From CAJXQU01 sp965223825 (lineage in GTDB: Bacteria; Pseudomonadota; Gammaproteobacteria; CAJXQU01): a stretch of 64,000 nt of DNA. A program made the position numbers and the translations under genes. Below are positions 61,238 to 64,000 of this stretch, one piece after another (position 1 is the first letter of the stretch; every line of letters begins with the position of its first letter). The notes under the pieces were generated by a model. It was not told where the DNA came from, ran no database searches, and was given only the letters and a program-made list of their open reading frames with translations. The stretch spans positions 1,240,001 through 1,304,000 of the forward strand of contig OZ245018.1 of the NCBI GenBank assembly GCA_965223825.1, given 5' to 3'.

Positions 61238-63373
61238 ATGGAAGACTCTTTAATTCACCGCGCGCAAGCAATCCTCCAAGAAACCTTTGGTTATGATGAA
61301 TTTCGACATAACCAAGAGGCGATCATTCGTCATTTGCTCGATGGTGAAGATGCATTGGTGCTCATGCCGACGGGGGGTGGGAAATCTTTGTGTTATCAGA
61401 TCCCGGCCTTGGTCCGATCAGGCATCGGCATAGTCGTATCTCCCTTGATCGCATTAATGCAAGATCAAGTGGATGCGCTGACGCAGCTAGGGATAAAAGC
61501 TGCATTTTTGAATTCGAGTTTAACCCCGGATCAAGCTCGCGATATCGAACAAAAGCTGCGTAATAACGAGCTGGACTTACTCTACGTCGCGCCAGAACGA
61601 TTAGTGACTGAGCGGATGTTGTCATTATTAGATTCCGTACAACTTTCTTTATTTGCGATTGACGAAGCGCACTGTGTATCTCAATGGGGTCATGACTTTC
61701 GTCCAGAGTATCAACAGCTCAAGATTTTGCACGAGTGTTATCCGAACGTTCCGCGTGTTGCACTAACGGCAACCGCAGATAATCGAACGCGACAAGAAAT
61801 TATCGAGCAATTAAATCTGCATGACGCGAATACCTATTTAAATAGTTTTGATCGAAAAAATATTCATTATTCGATTGCAGAAGCGCAACAAGCCAAGCAA
61901 CAATTGTGGCGTTTTATTGAACAAAACCATGCGCAAGATGCGGGCATTATTTATTGTCTTTCACGCAAAAAAGTAGAAGTGATTGCTGAATGGTTAAGTG
62001 ATCAAGGCCGAAACGCATTACCGTACCATGCAGGACTTTCAGCAAAACTACGTGAACATCATCAGCAACGGTTTTTACGCGAAGAAGGCGTGATCATCGT
62101 TGCGACGATCGCGTTTGGAATGGGTATTGATAAACCTAATGTACGGTTTGTAGCGCATTTAAATTTACCGAAAAATATCGAAGCGTATTATCAAGAAACC
62201 GGCCGTGCTGGGCGCGATGGTTTACCCGCAAATGCGTGGATGGCGTATGGCTTGCAAGATGTGATCACGCTTCGACAATTCATGCAGGACTCGACGGCAC
62301 CGGAGTTGGTGAAACGCGTTGAGCATCATAAGTTAGATGCGATGCTCGGATTGTGCGAATTGATCAGTTGTCGCCGCCATGCCTTACTGGCTTATTTCGA
62401 TGAAGACTCACCGCATCAATGTGGTAACTGCGATAACTGCTTACAACCGCCGGAAGATTACGACGGTACCCAAGTGGCCCAAAAAGCCTTGTCGTGTGTT
62501 TATCGAACGGAACAACGTTTCGGTGTGAATTATTTAATTGATGTATTACTCGGCAAAGCGGATGAACGTATGCAAGCGAATGGACATGATCAGATCAGTA
62601 CATTCGCCATCGGTAAAGATCTAAGTGCGACAGAATGGCGAACCTTATTCCGACAATTGATCGCAATGGGGTATTTAGAAATTGATATCGCACGTCACGG
62701 CGCTTTGCGCTTAACGGAAAAATGTCGTCAGGTTTTACGTGGTGAACAAACACTACGATTACGAAAATATACGCCACCAACCACAACAAAATCGACCGGT
62801 AAAAAGCAATCTGTTGTACGTCCTCAAGATGCGGACTTATGGGAGGCGTTGCGATCATTACGTGCAGAAATTGCACAAGAAAAAGGCGTACCACCTTATG
62901 TTATTTTCCATGATGCGACGTTGATGGATATGTGTAAACAACGCCCGGGTGATCTGAATGCCATGCAGCGTATTTCCGGTGTGGGCGAACAAAAACTCGC
63001 GCATTATGGGCGTCGATTTTTAGATGTAATTACAGAATACCCATTGTCTGAATTAATGAATAATCACTTGAGTGCGACAGTTAACCAAACACTGCTTTTA
63101 CATGAGCAAGGTCTCTCACCTGAAAAAATAGCCATACAACGCAAAATTAACCCCAGCACGGTTTACTCGCATTTAGCGGACGCGATTGAGGTTGGGCTTT
63201 TAGCCATTGAAGATGTGGTTGATCTTGAAACGGAAGAATTAAACGAAATTATCTTTACCATCGAAGCCAGTGATGAAGGGGATGGAAGTGATCGGAGTTT
63301 AAAGAAAATATATGAAGCATTAGATGAAGCTTATGATTACGGCGTAATCCGTTGCGTTTTGGCTTCGTTGTAA
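61238..63373 (+). CDS. recQ: ATP-dependent DNA helicase RecQ
   Basis: A 711-residue helicase. Motif I is M-P-T-G-G-G-K-S-L-C-Y-Q-I-P, motif II D-E-A-H-C-V-S-Q-W-G-H-D-F-R-P-E-Y, and motif VI Q-E-T-G-R-A-G-R-D-G. The zinc site C-x16-C-x2-C-x2-C ends in C-G-N-C-D-N-C. An RQC winged-helix and one HRDC domain (about 525-600) follow. About 100 extra C-terminal residues form a helix-turn-helix-like end, longer than in E. coli RecQ. No ribosome site stands out. Confidence 0.96.
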   Translation: MEDSLIHRAQAILQETFGYDEFRHNQEAIIRHLLDGEDALVLMPTGGGKSLCYQIPALVRSGIGIVVSPLIALMQDQVDALTQLGIKAAFLNSSLTPDQARDIEQKLRNNELDLLYVAPERLVTERMLSLLDSVQLSLFAIDEAHCVSQWGHDFRPEYQQLKILHECYPNVPRVALTATADNRTRQEIIEQLNLHDANTYLNSFDRKNIHYSIAEAQQAKQQLWRFIEQNHAQDAGIIYCLSRKKVEVIAEWLSDQGRNALPYHAGLSAKLREHHQQRFLREEGVIIVATIAFGMGIDKPNVRFVAHLNLPKNIEAYYQETGRAGRDGLPANAWMAYGLQDVITLRQFMQDSTAPELVKRVEHHKLDAMLGLCELISCRRHALLAYFDEDSPHQCGNCDNCLQPPEDYDGTQVAQKALSCVYRTEQRFGVNYLIDVLLGKADERMQANGHDQISTFAIGKDLSATEWRTLFRQLIAMGYLEIDIARHGALRLTEKCRQVLRGEQTLRLRKYTPPTTTKSTGKKQSVVRPQDADLWEALRSLRAEIAQEKGVPPYVIFHDATLMDMCKQRPGDLNAMQRISGVGEQKLAHYGRRFLDVITEYPLSELMNNHLSATVNQTLLLHEQGLSPEKIAIQRKINPSTVYSHLADAIEVGLLAIEDVVDLETEELNEIIFTIEASDEGDGSDRSLKKIYEALDEAYDYGVIRCVLASL

Positions 63374-63392
63374 TGCGATAGCGTTACGAAAT

Positions 63393-64000
63393 TTATTCTA
63401 CGTCCGGTAATCGCGTTGCCATTGCAGCTCCCAATAACCCCAGTAGAGAGAGAAATAAAATCACACCACTGATCGCGATTAATTCACTCAGTGCGCCAAC
63501 ACCGCCCATGAGCAATAAAACTACTCCAATGACAGAGTTGCTAACCGCAACATAATCGGTTCGACGGTTGCCTTCAGCCAAATCGAGCACGTAGGTTTTG
63601 CGTCCAATACGTACCCCTTGGTGGGCAATACTGAGTAAGAAATACGCGCTGGGTAATAGCCAGATCAGACTAAGCCATTCATCATGAAACTGATCAATAC
63701 AAAAAATAATTAAGCCCAACATTGCGGTTAATAACGCGGCGACGATCATGACTTTTCGTGAGGAAACGTCGGCGAAACGTCCCCAAAAAGGAGCGGAAAT
63801 TAAACTTGCAGCACCACTAGCGATCATAAATAAACCGAGTAGAAACGGTGCTGATCCGAGACTTTTTTGCGCCATGACAACGTAGAATGGCGCCGTCAAT
63901 GCGGAGCAGAGTAAGAGTGAGCGCGTGATCACGAAATGCCTAAAAGGTTTGTCATCACGCAATATACTGAGGCGTTTTAGTGCTTCGGTGAGGGCATTGC
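63393..64000 (-). CDS. MFS transporter, C-terminal part (start outside window)
   Basis: The reading frame enters from the right edge and runs for about 200 residues to its stop at 63393. Five to six hydrophobic helices are visible, with the G-R-F-A-D-V-S-S-R-K loop that marks the inter-domain repeat of the major facilitator family. Substrate unknown. The first apparent start (TTG at 63962) is internal, because the frame continues open to position 64000. It converges with recQ (19 bp). Confidence 0.82.
   Translation of the reverse strand, partial: NALTEALKRLSILRDDKPFRHFVITRSLLLCSALTAPFYVVMAQKSLGSAPFLLGLFMIASGAASLISAPFWGRFADVSSRKVMIVAALLTAMLGLIIFCIDQFHDEWLSLIWLLPSAYFLLSIAHQGVRIGRKTYVLDLAEGNRRTDYVAVSNSVIGVVLLLMGGVGALSELIAISGVILFLSLLGLLGAAMATRLPDVE

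Noticed and set aside
1..64000. CRISPR array, restriction-modification or other defence system
   Set aside because: No regularly spaced direct repeats and no genes with matching domains were found. The small ankyrin gene alone is not evidence.

Overview
The window reads as chromosome from a gammaproteobacterium. Core genes such as comM next to ubiK beside glnK-amtB, ybiT, pyrC-rnt, rluB, rnd and recQ are gammaproteobacterial in type and order. A complete pqqABCDE operon, soxCD-type sulfite/sulfane dehydrogenase genes and a mid-40s G+C impression suggest a marine methylotroph or sulfur-oxidising relative (Methylophaga-like). The genus is an inference; the class is fairly secure.

Positions 1-33.8 kb are core chromosome. 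They hold two secreted Sel1-repeat proteins with a divergent Ser/Thr kinase, a PilZ protein, soxC-soxD, a GDSL lipoprotein, a membrane GGDEF-like/cupin fusion, and apaH-comM-ubiK. Next comes a nitrogen-responsive block: four NtrC-like boxes and a textbook sigma-54 promoter ahead of a TIGR02001-type porin, glnK and amtB. Then follow the PQQ operon with an ABC exporter upstream and a striking 56-bp perfect palindrome between them, an HPP membrane protein, a secreted NHL propeller, ybiT, a redox pair (dihydrolipoyl-dehydrogenase-like enzyme plus peroxiredoxin-glutaredoxin fusion), a proline iminopeptidase, a flavin reductase, a rhodanese lipoprotein, a Tas-type reductase, pyrC-rnt, and small membrane or stress genes including a slipin.

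From about 33.85 to 49.6 kb the composition changes: GATC sites fall from roughly 19 per kb to about 1-4 per kb and A+T rises. This is a decayed mobile island. Its left side carries mobC and a relaxase cut off at its C-terminus. The cargo is rfbF-rfbG-rfbH for a CDP-3,6-dideoxyhexose, a short-chain sugar reductase/epimerase, a family 2 glycosyltransferase and a 1452-residue secreted Asp-box propeller ending in three related modules. An IS21-family element follows, then a serine recombinase lacking its resolvase domain. The end of that recombinase runs through a 27-nt tRNA 3' end including CCA, the probable attachment core.

From 49.7 to 64 kb the core resumes. It holds a methylthioadenosine/S-adenosylhomocysteine deaminase divergent from mtnA, a chemoreceptor behind a sigma-28-type promoter, ovoA overlapping a PLP enzyme that is a good OvoB candidate (ovothiol biosynthesis), rluB, rnd, an OmpA-like lipoprotein whose ribosome site could be masked by a long-range stem, recQ, and an MFS transporter cut by the window edge.

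The items most worth following up are the palindrome before pqqA, the island boundaries and their IS-mediated damage, the giant propeller protein with its triplicated C-terminal module, the degenerate GGDEF-cupin protein, and the masked ribosome site of the OmpA-like gene. I did not find a defence system, a CRISPR array or a clearly new enzyme pathway.
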